From JBGVMW01 sp045125095 (GTDB lineage Bacteria > Bacillota > Clostridia > Lachnospirales > Lachnospiraceae), in contig JBGVMW010000335.1 of assembly GCA_045125095.1 (NCBI GenBank), positions 1-24,991 of the forward strand: DNA of 24,991 nt, read 5' to 3'. Position 1 is the first letter of the stretch. Every line of letters begins with the position of its first letter. The position numbers and the translations under genes are program-made. Below are positions 15,488 to 22,477 of this stretch, piece by piece. The notes beneath the pieces were generated by a model that saw only the letters and a list, made by a program, of their open reading frames with translations, made no database searches and was not told the origin of the DNA.

Positions 15488-15520
15488 TATATACTAGTAC
15501 ATAAGAAGTGATGCGTACGA
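15488..15520 (+). repeat. Dispersed repeat copy 2 (TATATACTAG plus TGATGCGTAC)
   Basis: TATATACTAG (15488-15497) leads into 15495-15520, which matches 7321-7346 at 22 of 26 positions. It lies just beyond the DUF3006 terminator. Confidence 0.6.
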
Positions 15521-15581
15521 ATTGGAAAGGAAAGTAATCCTTAATAAGGGATTAAGAATTTTTTAAGATGGAAAAAATCTC

Positions 15582-15609
15582 TTGACGTTGAATAAATAAA
15601 GAATAAAAT
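15582..15609 (+). promoter_or_regulatory. Promoter of the phospholipase-like gene
   Basis: TTGACG (15582-15587), 16 bp, TAAAAT (15604-15609). The leader to the ATG is about 65 nt. Confidence 0.7.
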
Positions 15610-15681
15610 GGAAATAAATACATTATAGTTAAAGTATGTACTGACAGATAGCATATCTGTGTACAGATGAATGGAGGAAGT

Positions 15682-16473
15682 ATGCCTGCGGGATTTGCAC
15701 ATGATAGTTTTGGAAAAATAGTATACAAGGAATTACCGGATGCAATGCGTTTGCGACTGGGGATTTATCAGGATCAGTTTCGTTTTGGTCTGCAAGGACC
15801 GGATGTTTTGTTTCATTATAATTTAACTTGTTATAACCGGGTAAATACAAGAGGTGTGGAAATTCATAAAGAACCTGCGAGAAAGTTATTCGAGCCTGCT
15901 ATACAGTATTGTAAGGAAAACGGAATTGAAAATAGTTTGTATAGTTATATGATGGGATGTGTCTGCCATTTTGCATTAGACAGCGCAGCGCATCCATATG
16001 TGAATGCATCGGTAGATAATTTAGGGGTAAGTCATAGTGAAATAGAAAGCGAATTTGAAAAGTTTCTGTTAAAAAGGGCAGGAAGAGATCCACACCGTTA
16101 TTATTTGAGTCGTTTGATTCCAAGGGATAGAGAGACGGCGCAGGCGATGCAGATTATGTATCGTGATTTTACAGAGAAAGAAATGATGCGGGCAATGAAG
16201 GATATGTCTTTGATTCGAAATGTGTTAGTGGCACCCACAAAGCTCAAGAAAAATACCTTGCTTGCATTTATGCATGTAACTGGGCGTTATGACGAGATAC
16301 AGGGACAGGTCATTCGATTTATGGACAACCCTATCTGTGAAGAAACGAATAAAAAGTTATTCGAAATCTATAAGGAAGCAGTACCGGAGGCTGTAAACAT
16401 GATATTAAATGTACATCAGTCTATATTTGCGGACTTACCGTTGCCGGAACGTTTTGACCGTACCTTTGAGTAA
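15682..16473 (+). CDS. Zinc-dependent phospholipase C family protein
   Basis: The 263-residue all-helical protein belongs to the zinc-dependent phospholipase C/S1-P1 nuclease-like family found widely in Clostridia. Candidate metal ligands are H7 (GFAHDSFG), D41 (GLQGPDVLFHY), H62 (IHKEPA), and H96, D100 and H104 in CHFALDSAAHPY. No signal peptide is seen, unlike secreted alpha-toxin-type enzymes, so a cytoplasmic or unknown role is more likely than virulence. ATG 15682 was chosen because GGAGG (15673-15677) precedes it and the family begins MP..AH; an upstream ATG at 15667 overlaps that ribosome site. Confidence 0.85.
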   Translation: MPAGFAHDSFGKIVYKELPDAMRLRLGIYQDQFRFGLQGPDVLFHYNLTCYNRVNTRGVEIHKEPARKLFEPAIQYCKENGIENSLYSYMMGCVCHFALDSAAHPYVNASVDNLGVSHSEIESEFEKFLLKRAGRDPHRYYLSRLIPRDRETAQAMQIMYRDFTEKEMMRAMKDMSLIRNVLVAPTKLKKNTLLAFMHVTGRYDEIQGQVIRFMDNPICEETNKKLFEIYKEAVPEAVNMILNVHQSIFADLPLPERFDRTFE

Positions 16474-16554
16474 TGCACGCAAAATATCATTCATATGTAA
16501 AATATTTCCTCGCAATAAATAAAAATACCACTAGAGTTTTAGTGCTATGTAAGA

Positions 16555-16560
16555 TATAAT
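16555..16560 (+). promoter_or_regulatory. Possible -10 box for the leucine-rich-repeat gene
   Basis: A perfect TATAAT lies 67 bases before the start codon, but no good -35 hexamer is found at the proper distance. A weak hairpin (CACTA/TAGTG) sits just upstream. Confidence 0.4.
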
Positions 16561-16627
16561 GAAATAGAAACGAAAGAATGACTTACGATATTTTTTTGTT
16601 CGAATATAGTTAAGGAGAATTACAGAT

Positions 16628-17401
16628 ATGAAGAAGATAATGGCTACAGTGATGTTGGCAGTTGGATTGCTGGCAAGTAATTATATGGGAGCAGAGGCAA
16701 CTGATATAGTTACTACACCTGGTATGTCTCAGGAGGAAGTACTTCCTCCAGTACAGGTGAATATGAACGTTCAGGTGGGAACCGGTACGTATCAGGTAAC
16801 TTCTGTTGCAGAGGACAATCGTACCGTTAAATATATAGCACCAGTTAATCAAAATTGTACAAAAGCTGTCGTTCCCGCTACGATTACGTTAGCTGAAGAT
16901 GGTAATGTGTATAAAGTAACATCGATAAAAGCGAATGCATTTCAGGATTGCAAAAAACTTCGCACTATTCATATAGGAAGTAATGTTGCGTACATTGGCA
17001 AGGAAGCATTTAAAAATTGTGCAAAGCTGGCAAAAATAGAAATTCCAAACAGTGTGATATCAGTAGGTGCGAAGGCATTCATCAATTGTACTTCTTTAAA
17101 GAAAGTAACAATTGGAAATAATGTACCGAAGATCAACAGCTATACATTTTTTAAATGTACATCATTAGAAACAGTTGTGATGGGGTCGGGAATAAAGACC
17201 ATCGGGACAAGTGCGTTCAGTGGATGCAAGAATTTAAAAACAATCCAGATCAATTCTAAGAATCTGAAGACAGTGAATAAAAATGCATTTTATGGCATTC
17301 AGAAAAAGGCTGTAGTAAAAGTGCCATCTTCTAAGGTATCTTCTTACACAAAGCTGTTAAAGAAGAGAGTGCCATCGACAGTGACAATAAAGAAGAAATA
17401 A
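16628..17401 (+). CDS. Secreted leucine-rich-repeat protein (BspA / LRR_5 type)
   Basis: The 257-residue protein has a cleavable signal peptide (about 1-24, ending GAEA) and a short linker. A domain with about five BspA-type repeats follows (about 95-225), with units such as AFQDCKKLRTIHIGSNVAYI, AFKNCAKLAKIEIPNSVISV and AFINCTSLKKVTIGNNVP. The C-terminus is Lys-rich. There is no LPXTG anchor or transmembrane segment, so it is probably released or loosely wall-bound. Such repeats mediate binding to proteins or other surfaces; the partner is unknown. An AAGGAGAATTACAG ribosome site precedes the ATG, and a strong terminator follows. Confidence 0.9.
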   Translation: MKKIMATVMLAVGLLASNYMGAEATDIVTTPGMSQEEVLPPVQVNMNVQVGTGTYQVTSVAEDNRTVKYIAPVNQNCTKAVVPATITLAEDGNVYKVTSIKANAFQDCKKLRTIHIGSNVAYIGKEAFKNCAKLAKIEIPNSVISVGAKAFINCTSLKKVTIGNNVPKINSYTFFKCTSLETVVMGSGIKTIGTSAFSGCKNLKTIQINSKNLKTVNKNAFYGIQKKAVVKVPSSKVSSYTKLLKKRVPSTVTIKKK

Positions 17402-17412
17402 TGTAACAATAG

Positions 17413-17438
17413 TTGGGCGGAGTAATCCGCCCAATTTT
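17413..17438 (+). terminator. Terminator of the leucine-rich-repeat gene
   Basis: TTGGGCGGA (17413-17421) and TCCGCCCAA (17426-17434) form a perfect 9-bp GC-rich stem with a GTAA loop, followed by TTTT. Confidence 0.9.
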
Positions 17439-17523
17439 AGAATATACATAAGATTTACATAGTTTTTACGTAGAGTGTGGTAAAAAGATGATAAAATTAA
17501 TTAGGGAAATCACAAAAAAAATA

Positions 17524-17553
17524 TTTACATATCCAAAAAGAAAATTTTATACA
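17524..17553 (+). promoter_or_regulatory. Probable promoter of ppk1
   Basis: TTTACA (17524-17529), 18 bp, TATACA (17548-17553). It lies inside an in-frame upstream extension and supports initiation at 17587. Confidence 0.45.
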
Positions 17554-17586
17554 GTAAAGAGACGGGTGCATACACAGGAGGTTATG

Positions 17587-19668
17587 ATGAGTAAAATAGG
17601 AGTAAATGAAGGAAAAAGAAAAACATATTATGCAAACAGAGAATTGTCATGGTTGAAATTTAATAAAAGGGTATTAGAAGAAGCTGCTGATAGGACAGTA
17701 CCTTTATGTGAAAGATTGTCATTTGTATCCATTTTTCAGAGCAACCTGGATGAATTTTTTATGGTGCGTGTTGGTTCTTTGCATGACCAGATGCTGGTGG
17801 CAAATGATACCAGAGACAATAAGACCCAGATGACAGCGGAAGAACAGATTAGTGCTGTCTTAAAAAAGACAAAGGAGCTTACAAAAGAGAGAGATGGTAT
17901 ATATAATCAGCTAATGCGGGAATTAAAGAAACATGATGTGGAAATTATTAATTTCAGCAAGCTGACACCAGAGGAGGCGGCTTATCTTGAACTTTATTTT
18001 AATGAGGAGATTATGCCACTTTTGTCTCCACAGATTGTAGGAAAAAGACAGCCATTTCCATTTCTTAAGAATCAGGAAATCTATGCAGTGGTTTCTTTAG
18101 AGACAAAGAACAGCAATGAAAAGATTGGTATCGTTCCTTGCAGCAATGGTGCATTTAAACGATTGATACCAGTACCATCTACAAAGAATCGATTTATGCT
18201 GGTAGAGGAATTGATTCTTCATTTTGTGCCACAGATTTTTTCAAGATATAAGACAAAGAGTAAATCCTTGATACGAATTATCCGTAATGCAGATATTGAT
18301 GCTGATTCGGCGTTATATGATGAGGATATTGACTACCGTGATGCCATGGCGGAGATTATTAAGAAACGTAAAAAACTTTGTCCTGTTAAGGTGGAATTCA
18401 GTCGTTTTATGGATGAAAATATTGTGGAACTGGTATGCCGTTTTCTTGATTTAAAGAAAAATCAGGTATTTCACATTGATTCGCCTTTAGATGTGAGTTT
18501 TTTGTTCCAGCTACAAGATGTGTTAAGGGATAAAAAGGAGTTGTTCTATCAGAGACGCATTCCACAGAAATCAAGATATGTAGATGACATGCTTCCGATG
18601 ATAGAACAGATTCAGAAAAAGGATATTTTACTGTCTTATCCATTTGAAAGTATGCGTCCATTTATCAGACTGTTAGAGCAGGCCGGACAGGATCCGGATG
18701 TGGTATCCATTAAAATGACACTGTACCGTGTGGCAAAAGATAGTAAAATTATTGAGGCGTTGATTGATGCTGCAGAAAATGGAAAAGAAGTTGTTGTCTT
18801 AGTGGAGCTTCGAGCACGTTTTGATGAGGAAAATAATATAGAATGGTCAAGGCGGTTAGAATATGCTGGTTGTCGGATTATCTATGGATTAGACAGAATA
18901 AAGGTGCATTCTAAGCTTTGTCTTATCACAAAAAAGCAGGATGAACATATCGAATATATTACACAGATTGGTACAGGAAATTATAATGAGAAAACATCTA
19001 AGTTATATACAGACCTGTCGTTGATGACTGCTAACCCTGACATTGGTATGGAAGCTGCGACTATATTTAATGCACTTGCTATGGGAACCGTTGTGGAAAG
19101 CGTAGAGCATCTGCTGGTGGCACCTAAATGTTTGCAGAACAAGGTTCTTGCCATGATGGAGGAACAGATTACACTCGCAAAGGAAAATAAGCCTGCCTAC
19201 ATTGGCACAAAAGTAAACTCCCTGACAGACAAAAAGATTATTGACAAATTAGTAGAGGCATCCCAGGCTGGTGTAAAAGTAGAACTGATTGTCCGCGGTA
19301 TCTGCTGTCTTATTTCCGGAGTGGAAGGATATACGGATAACATTACTATAGTCAGCATTGTAGGAAGATATTTAGAGCATTCCAGAATTTATATTTTTGG
19401 GGCAGAGGACAAAGATAAAAAAGTATATATTGCCTCCGCAGACTATATGACCAGAAACACATTGCGACGTGTAGAGGTGGCAGCACCAATTTATGATACA
19501 GACATTAAAAAACGTATTTTGAAGATGTTTGATACGATGTTACATGACAATGTAAAAGTACGCGTTCAGGATAATACGAACAACTACAAGAAGCGTATAA
19601 TAGAAGAAGAACCATTAAACTCCCAAGAGTTATTTTATAGTGAAGCGTACGGCGAAATTATGTTGTAA
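17587..19668 (+). CDS. ppk1: Polyphosphate kinase 1
   Basis: PPK1 reversibly makes inorganic polyphosphate from ATP, linked to stress and phosphate storage. The 693-residue chain fits the family length. The N-terminus YYANRELSWLKFNKRVLEEA is characteristic, and the two catalytic-region histidines are at H441 (IKVHSKLCLI) and H598 (LEHSRIYIF), which lie six positions from the E. coli numbering H435/H592. All four domains appear complete. ATG 17587 follows AGGAGG (17576-17581) at five bases. An ATG at 17488 would add 33 basic residues but lacks a good ribosome site. No ppx gene adjoins. Confidence 0.95.
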   Translation: MSKIGVNEGKRKTYYANRELSWLKFNKRVLEEAADRTVPLCERLSFVSIFQSNLDEFFMVRVGSLHDQMLVANDTRDNKTQMTAEEQISAVLKKTKELTKERDGIYNQLMRELKKHDVEIINFSKLTPEEAAYLELYFNEEIMPLLSPQIVGKRQPFPFLKNQEIYAVVSLETKNSNEKIGIVPCSNGAFKRLIPVPSTKNRFMLVEELILHFVPQIFSRYKTKSKSLIRIIRNADIDADSALYDEDIDYRDAMAEIIKKRKKLCPVKVEFSRFMDENIVELVCRFLDLKKNQVFHIDSPLDVSFLFQLQDVLRDKKELFYQRRIPQKSRYVDDMLPMIEQIQKKDILLSYPFESMRPFIRLLEQAGQDPDVVSIKMTLYRVAKDSKIIEALIDAAENGKEVVVLVELRARFDEENNIEWSRRLEYAGCRIIYGLDRIKVHSKLCLITKKQDEHIEYITQIGTGNYNEKTSKLYTDLSLMTANPDIGMEAATIFNALAMGTVVESVEHLLVAPKCLQNKVLAMMEEQITLAKENKPAYIGTKVNSLTDKKIIDKLVEASQAGVKVELIVRGICCLISGVEGYTDNITIVSIVGRYLEHSRIYIFGAEDKDKKVYIASADYMTRNTLRRVEVAAPIYDTDIKKRILKMFDTMLHDNVKVRVQDNTNNYKKRIIEEEPLNSQELFYSEAYGEIML

Positions 19669-19729
19669 ATGATTACTAGAGCGTGTTTGAAATAACTGGT
19701 AACAATAAGAAAAATAATGTAAGAAATCA

Positions 19730-19757
19730 TTGAATAATTCCGAAATTGTGCTATGAT
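19730..19757 (+). promoter_or_regulatory. Promoter of ilvE
   Basis: TTGAAT (19730-19735), 16 bp, TATGAT (19752-19757) with TG at -15, giving an extended -10. Confidence 0.7.
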
Positions 19758-19804
19758 GGTAACAGAGCTTATCGATTGAAAGCAGAATGGAGGAAAGAGT
19801 TGTT

Positions 19805-20830
19805 ATGGAAAAAAAGAATATCGATTGGGCAAATATTGGTTTTGGTTATATGCAGACAGAACAGAGATATGTTTCTAATTACAAGAATGGAGCATGGGAT
19901 GACGGCGCATTAACAACAGATGCAAATATTACAATGAGTGAGTGTGCCTGTGTGTTGCAGTATGCACAGACTATTTTCGAAGGTTTAAAGGCTTACACGA
20001 CAGAAGATGGACATATTGTTGTTTTCCGTCCTGACCTGAATGCTGAAAGAATGATTGATTCTGCATTAAGATTAGAAATGCCTGCATTTCCAAAGGAACG
20101 TTTTATTGAAGCAGTTGAAAAGGTTGTAGCTGCCAATGAAGCATATGTACCACCATATGGTTCCGGAGCAACTTTATATATCAGACCATATATGTTTGGT
20201 ATCAATCCAGTTATCGGTGTTAAGCCGGCTGATGAATACCAGTTCCGCGCATTCTGTACACCAGTAGGACCTTATTTTAAAGGCGGTGCAAAGCCTATTA
20301 CGATTAAGGTAAGTGATTTTGATCGTGCGGCACCACATGGTACCGGTCATATCAAAGCAGGTCTTAACTATGCCATGAGTTTACATGCTATTGTAACTGC
20401 TCACAAGGAAGGTTATGATGAAAATATGTACTTAGATGCAGCTACAAGAACAAAGGTAGAAGAAACAGGAGGGGCAAACTTCTTATTCGTAACAAAGGAT
20501 AATAAAATAGTAACACCGAAGTCTGACAGTATTCTTCCTTCCATCACCCGTCGTTCATTGGTACATGTTGCTAAGGAATATTTAGGTCTTGAAGTAGAAG
20601 AGAGAGAAGTATATCTTGATGAAGTAAAGGACTTTGCAGAATGTGGTTTATGTGGTACTGCTGCTGTTATTTCTCCGGTTGGTAAGATTGTGGATCACGG
20701 CAAAGAAATCTGCCTGCCAAGCGGTATGGAAGAAATGGGACCGATAACTAAGAAGTTATACGAGACATTAACAGGAATCCAGATGGGACGTATGGAAGCA
20801 CCGGAAGGTTGGATTCATGTAATAAAATAA
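19805..20830 (+). CDS. ilvE: Branched-chain amino acid aminotransferase
   Basis: This fold-type IV PLP enzyme of 341 residues catalyses the last step of Leu, Ile and Val synthesis (or the first of breakdown), using glutamate/2-oxoglutarate. The catalytic lysine is K184 in HGTGHIKAGLNYA; VEETGGANFLFV (218-229) is the cofactor/substrate glutamate segment and LCGTAAVISPV the C-terminal family signature. ATG 19805 begins MEKKNIDWANIGFGYM, as in close relatives. An ATG at 19787 precedes the GGAGG and is rejected, although the 11-base spacing from GGAGG to 19805 is long. It is a single-gene unit with its own promoter and terminator; no T-box leader is seen. Confidence 0.94.
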   Translation: MEKKNIDWANIGFGYMQTEQRYVSNYKNGAWDDGALTTDANITMSECACVLQYAQTIFEGLKAYTTEDGHIVVFRPDLNAERMIDSALRLEMPAFPKERFIEAVEKVVAANEAYVPPYGSGATLYIRPYMFGINPVIGVKPADEYQFRAFCTPVGPYFKGGAKPITIKVSDFDRAAPHGTGHIKAGLNYAMSLHAIVTAHKEGYDENMYLDAATRTKVEETGGANFLFVTKDNKIVTPKSDSILPSITRRSLVHVAKEYLGLEVEEREVYLDEVKDFAECGLCGTAAVISPVGKIVDHGKEICLPSGMEEMGPITKKLYETLTGIQMGRMEAPEGWIHVIK

Positions 20831-20840
20831 GGAATGAATG

Positions 20841-20873
20841 AAAAACTCACAGCACATTGGTTGTGAGTTTTTT
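20841..20873 (+). terminator. Terminator of ilvE
   Basis: AAAAACTCACA (20841-20851) pairs with TGTGAGTTTTT (20862-20872), with the T-run ending at 20873. A TATACTAG motif (20876-20883) follows directly. Confidence 0.9.
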
Positions 20874-20916
20874 CATATACTAGAAAATCTGTGTGCCAAA
20901 TTCGGTGTAACAAAGC

Positions 20917-20961
20917 GTGCAAGCATATTGGCTGGTTGAATTCGAGAGAGCGTGCTTGCAC
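20917..20961. repeat. 9-bp inverted repeat in the ilvE/tRNA-Pro gap
   Basis: GTGCAAGCA (20917-20925) and TGCTTGCAC (20953-20961) are exact complements with 27 bases between. There is no T-tract or gene nearby on the same strand, so a role is not clear. Confidence 0.5.
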
Positions 20962-21012
20962 CAAAAGTAGTATGCGGAAGTGCCTGTATATATTTCATGG
21001 ATTTGTAAATGT

Positions 21013-21046
21013 AAAAAAAAGAACTTGGAAATTCCAAGTTCTTTTC
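21013..21046 (-). terminator. Terminator of tRNA-Pro
   Basis: Read on the minus strand, AAGAACTTGG and CCAAGTTCTT pair around a 5-nt loop and are followed by eight T residues. It lies six bases beyond the tRNA 3' end. Confidence 0.9.
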
Positions 21047-21051
21047 AGCAA

Positions 21052-21125
21052 TCGAAGTGACGGGATTCGAACCCACGACCTCTGCGTCCCGAACGCAGCG
21101 CTCTACCAAACTGAGCCACACTTCG
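21052..21125 (-). tRNA. tRNA-Pro (anticodon CGG)
   Basis: The 74-nt minus-strand cloverleaf has acceptor CGAAGTG/CACTTCG, D arm GGCTCAGTTTGGTAGAGC, anticodon stem CTGCG/CGCAG with loop TTCGGGA (anticodon CGG, reading CCG), and T loop TTCGAAT. The discriminator is A; CCA is not encoded. Confidence 0.97.
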
Positions 21126-21143
21126 TTTCAACAAACAATAAAT

Positions 21144-21172
21144 ATTATACTGGTAAAAGGGAGTAAAGTCAA
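21144..21172 (-). promoter_or_regulatory. Promoter of tRNA-Pro
   Basis: On the minus strand TTGACT (21172-21167), 17 bp, TATAAT (21149-21144), close to the tRNA 5' end at 21125. Confidence 0.85.
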
Positions 21173-21278
21173 TAGGGTAGGGGAAAATATTTGCTGGATT
21201 TAGGGAACTGGTGGTGTGCGTAGTGTTGCCGGAATGCAGAATGACACCATGCAGATATTCTAAAATTATCAAGACAAC

Positions 21279-21323
21279 AAAAAAGCACCGCCCCCAGAGC
21301 CTAAATCTCCAAAAACAGTGCTT
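21279..21323 (-). terminator. Probable terminator of tRNA-Lys
   Basis: On the minus strand AAGCAC and GTGCTT bracket a ~30-nt G-rich loop and are followed by six T residues. The stem is short and the loop long, but its position just after the tRNA and the T-run support the call. Confidence 0.65.
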
Positions 21324-21325
21324 GA

Positions 21326-21398
21326 TGCGCGATCAGGGGTTCGAACCCTGGACACCCTGATTAAGAGTCAGGTGCTCTACCAACTGAGCTAATCGCGC
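21326..21398 (-). tRNA. tRNA-Lys (anticodon CTT)
   Basis: The 73-nt minus-strand cloverleaf has acceptor GCGCGAT/ATCGCGC, D arm GCTCAGTTGGTAGAGC, anticodon stem CCTGA/TCAGG with loop CTCTTAA (anticodon CTT, reading AAG), and T loop TTCGAAC. Discriminator A; CCA is not encoded. Confidence 0.97.
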
Positions 21399-21435
21399 TC
21401 GTCATATTTAACTGTATGTCCTTTCGACATTGATT

Positions 21436-21464
21436 ATTATAGTACAGCTATTTGCAAATTGCAA
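21436..21464 (-). promoter_or_regulatory. Promoter of tRNA-Lys
   Basis: On the minus strand TTGCAA (21464-21459), 17 bp, TATAAT (21441-21436). Confidence 0.85.
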
Positions 21465-21573
21465 CCCTTTTTTTGAAAAAAATGAAAAAATTAAACAATT
21501 TAGTAAAAGTGTCTAATGTGCCAAGGGAAAAACATGGCAGATTGTGCAGGATTACAATATATAGGGTGGTGCT

Positions 21574-21617
21574 ATGATTTCTTGACAGTTGTTTTCAACG
21601 CATTGCGAAGAAATCAT
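21574..21617. repeat. 10-bp inverted repeat upstream of the transaldolase gene
   Basis: ATGATTTCTT (21574-21583) and AAGAAATCAT (21608-21617) are exact complements flanking 24 bases that include TTGACA and a small GTTG-TTTT-CAAC hairpin. It lies just upstream of the -35 box at 21629, so an operator role is possible but unproven. Confidence 0.5.
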
Positions 21618-21628
21618 AAAAATGCAAG

Positions 21629-21657
21629 TTGACTTTTGTTTCAAACAAGCATAACAT
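21629..21657 (+). promoter_or_regulatory. Promoter of the transaldolase gene, with palindromic spacer
   Basis: TTGACT (21629-21634), 17 bp, TAACAT (21652-21657). The spacer contains TTGTTTCAAACAA (21636-21648), an odd-centred palindrome that could be a repressor site. Confidence 0.55.
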
Positions 21658-21696
21658 AGGAAATGGAATAAAAAAGCCAAAGAGGAGAGAAAAACC

Positions 21697-22350
21697 ATGA
21701 AATTTTTTATTGATACAGCCAATGTAGACGAGATTCGCAAGGCGAGTGATATGGGCGTTATTTGTGGTGTTACTACAAATCCATCTTTGATTGCAAAAGA
21801 AGGAAGAGATTTTGAGGAAGTAATTAAAGAGATTACTACTATTGTGGACGGACCTATCAGCGGTGAAGTAAAGGCAACGACTGTGGATGCAGAGGGCATG
21901 ATAAAAGAAGGTCGCGAGATCGCAGCCATTCATCCGAATATGGTAGTTAAGATTCCTATGACAGTAGATGGTCTGAAGGCAGTAAAGGTGTTGACAGAAG
22001 AGGGCATTAAGACAAACGTAACTTTAATTTTCTCTGCAAATCAAGCATTGCTAGCAGCAAGAGCCGGTGCTACTTATGTGTCACCTTTCTTAGGAAGATT
22101 GGATGATATCAGCCATCCTGGTATTGAGTTAATTCAGGATATCGTGCAGATATTTGAAAATTACTGCATCGAAACAGAAATCATTGCAGCAAGTGTGCGT
22201 AACCCAATTCATGTTACAGATTGTGCGTTGGCCGGTGCAGACATAGCAACCGTTCCTTATAAGGTAATTGAACAGATGACAAAGCATCCACTGACAGATC
22301 AAGGAATTGCAAGATTTCAGGCAGACTATAGAGCGGTGTTTGGGGAATAA
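21697..22350 (+). CDS. tal: Transaldolase, small TalC/FSA-type
   Basis: The 217-residue TIM-barrel class I aldolase moves a dihydroxyacetone unit between sugar phosphates in the pentose phosphate pathway. D6 (FFIDTAN), N28 (TTNPS) and the Schiff-base lysine K85 (VVKIPMT) are present. Residue 131, which is Tyr in E. coli fructose-6-phosphate aldolase, is Phe here (YVSPFLGRLDD), pointing to transaldolase rather than aldolase activity. The ribosome site GAGGAG precedes ATG 21697. It is a single-gene unit with promoter and terminator. Confidence 0.93.
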   Translation: MKFFIDTANVDEIRKASDMGVICGVTTNPSLIAKEGRDFEEVIKEITTIVDGPISGEVKATTVDAEGMIKEGREIAAIHPNMVVKIPMTVDGLKAVKVLTEEGIKTNVTLIFSANQALLAARAGATYVSPFLGRLDDISHPGIELIQDIVQIFENYCIETEIIAASVRNPIHVTDCALAGADIATVPYKVIEQMTKHPLTDQGIARFQADYRAVFGE

Positions 22351-22363
22351 AAATGTATAATTT

Positions 22364-22405
22364 AAAAGAGCCAGTAGCTATATTGTAGTTGCTGGCTCTT
22401 TTTTT
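22364..22405. terminator. Terminator of the transaldolase gene, usable in both directions
   Basis: AAAAGAGCCAGTAGC (22364-22378) pairs with GTTGCTGGCTCTTTT across a ~9-nt loop, followed by seven T residues on the + strand. The A-run on the left gives a shorter U-run for the converging blaR1-like transcript. Confidence 0.9.
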
Positions 22406-22477
22406 AATAGATTTTTGCCTATTACCACTACGGTTTCATACTGACTGTACAGTGCAGCACAGTCCCGTACGGAATAG

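Noticed and set aside
15682..16473. Secreted alpha-toxin-type phospholipase
   Set aside because: No signal peptide and no C-terminal membrane-binding domain; only the general zinc-dependent family is supported.
17488..17586. 33-residue N-terminal extension of polyphosphate kinase
   Set aside because: Weak ribosome site, whereas AGGAGG stands five bases before ATG 17587 and a promoter-like sequence lies within the extension. Not fully excluded.
20891..21166. 91-codon frame on the + strand across tRNA-Pro
   Set aside because: It runs antisense through the tRNA, its terminator and its promoter; a chance frame.
21552..21933. Two minus-strand frames of 112-125 codons overlapping the transaldolase start
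   Set aside because: They are antisense to a well-conserved gene and its promoter, with no ribosome site or family similarity.
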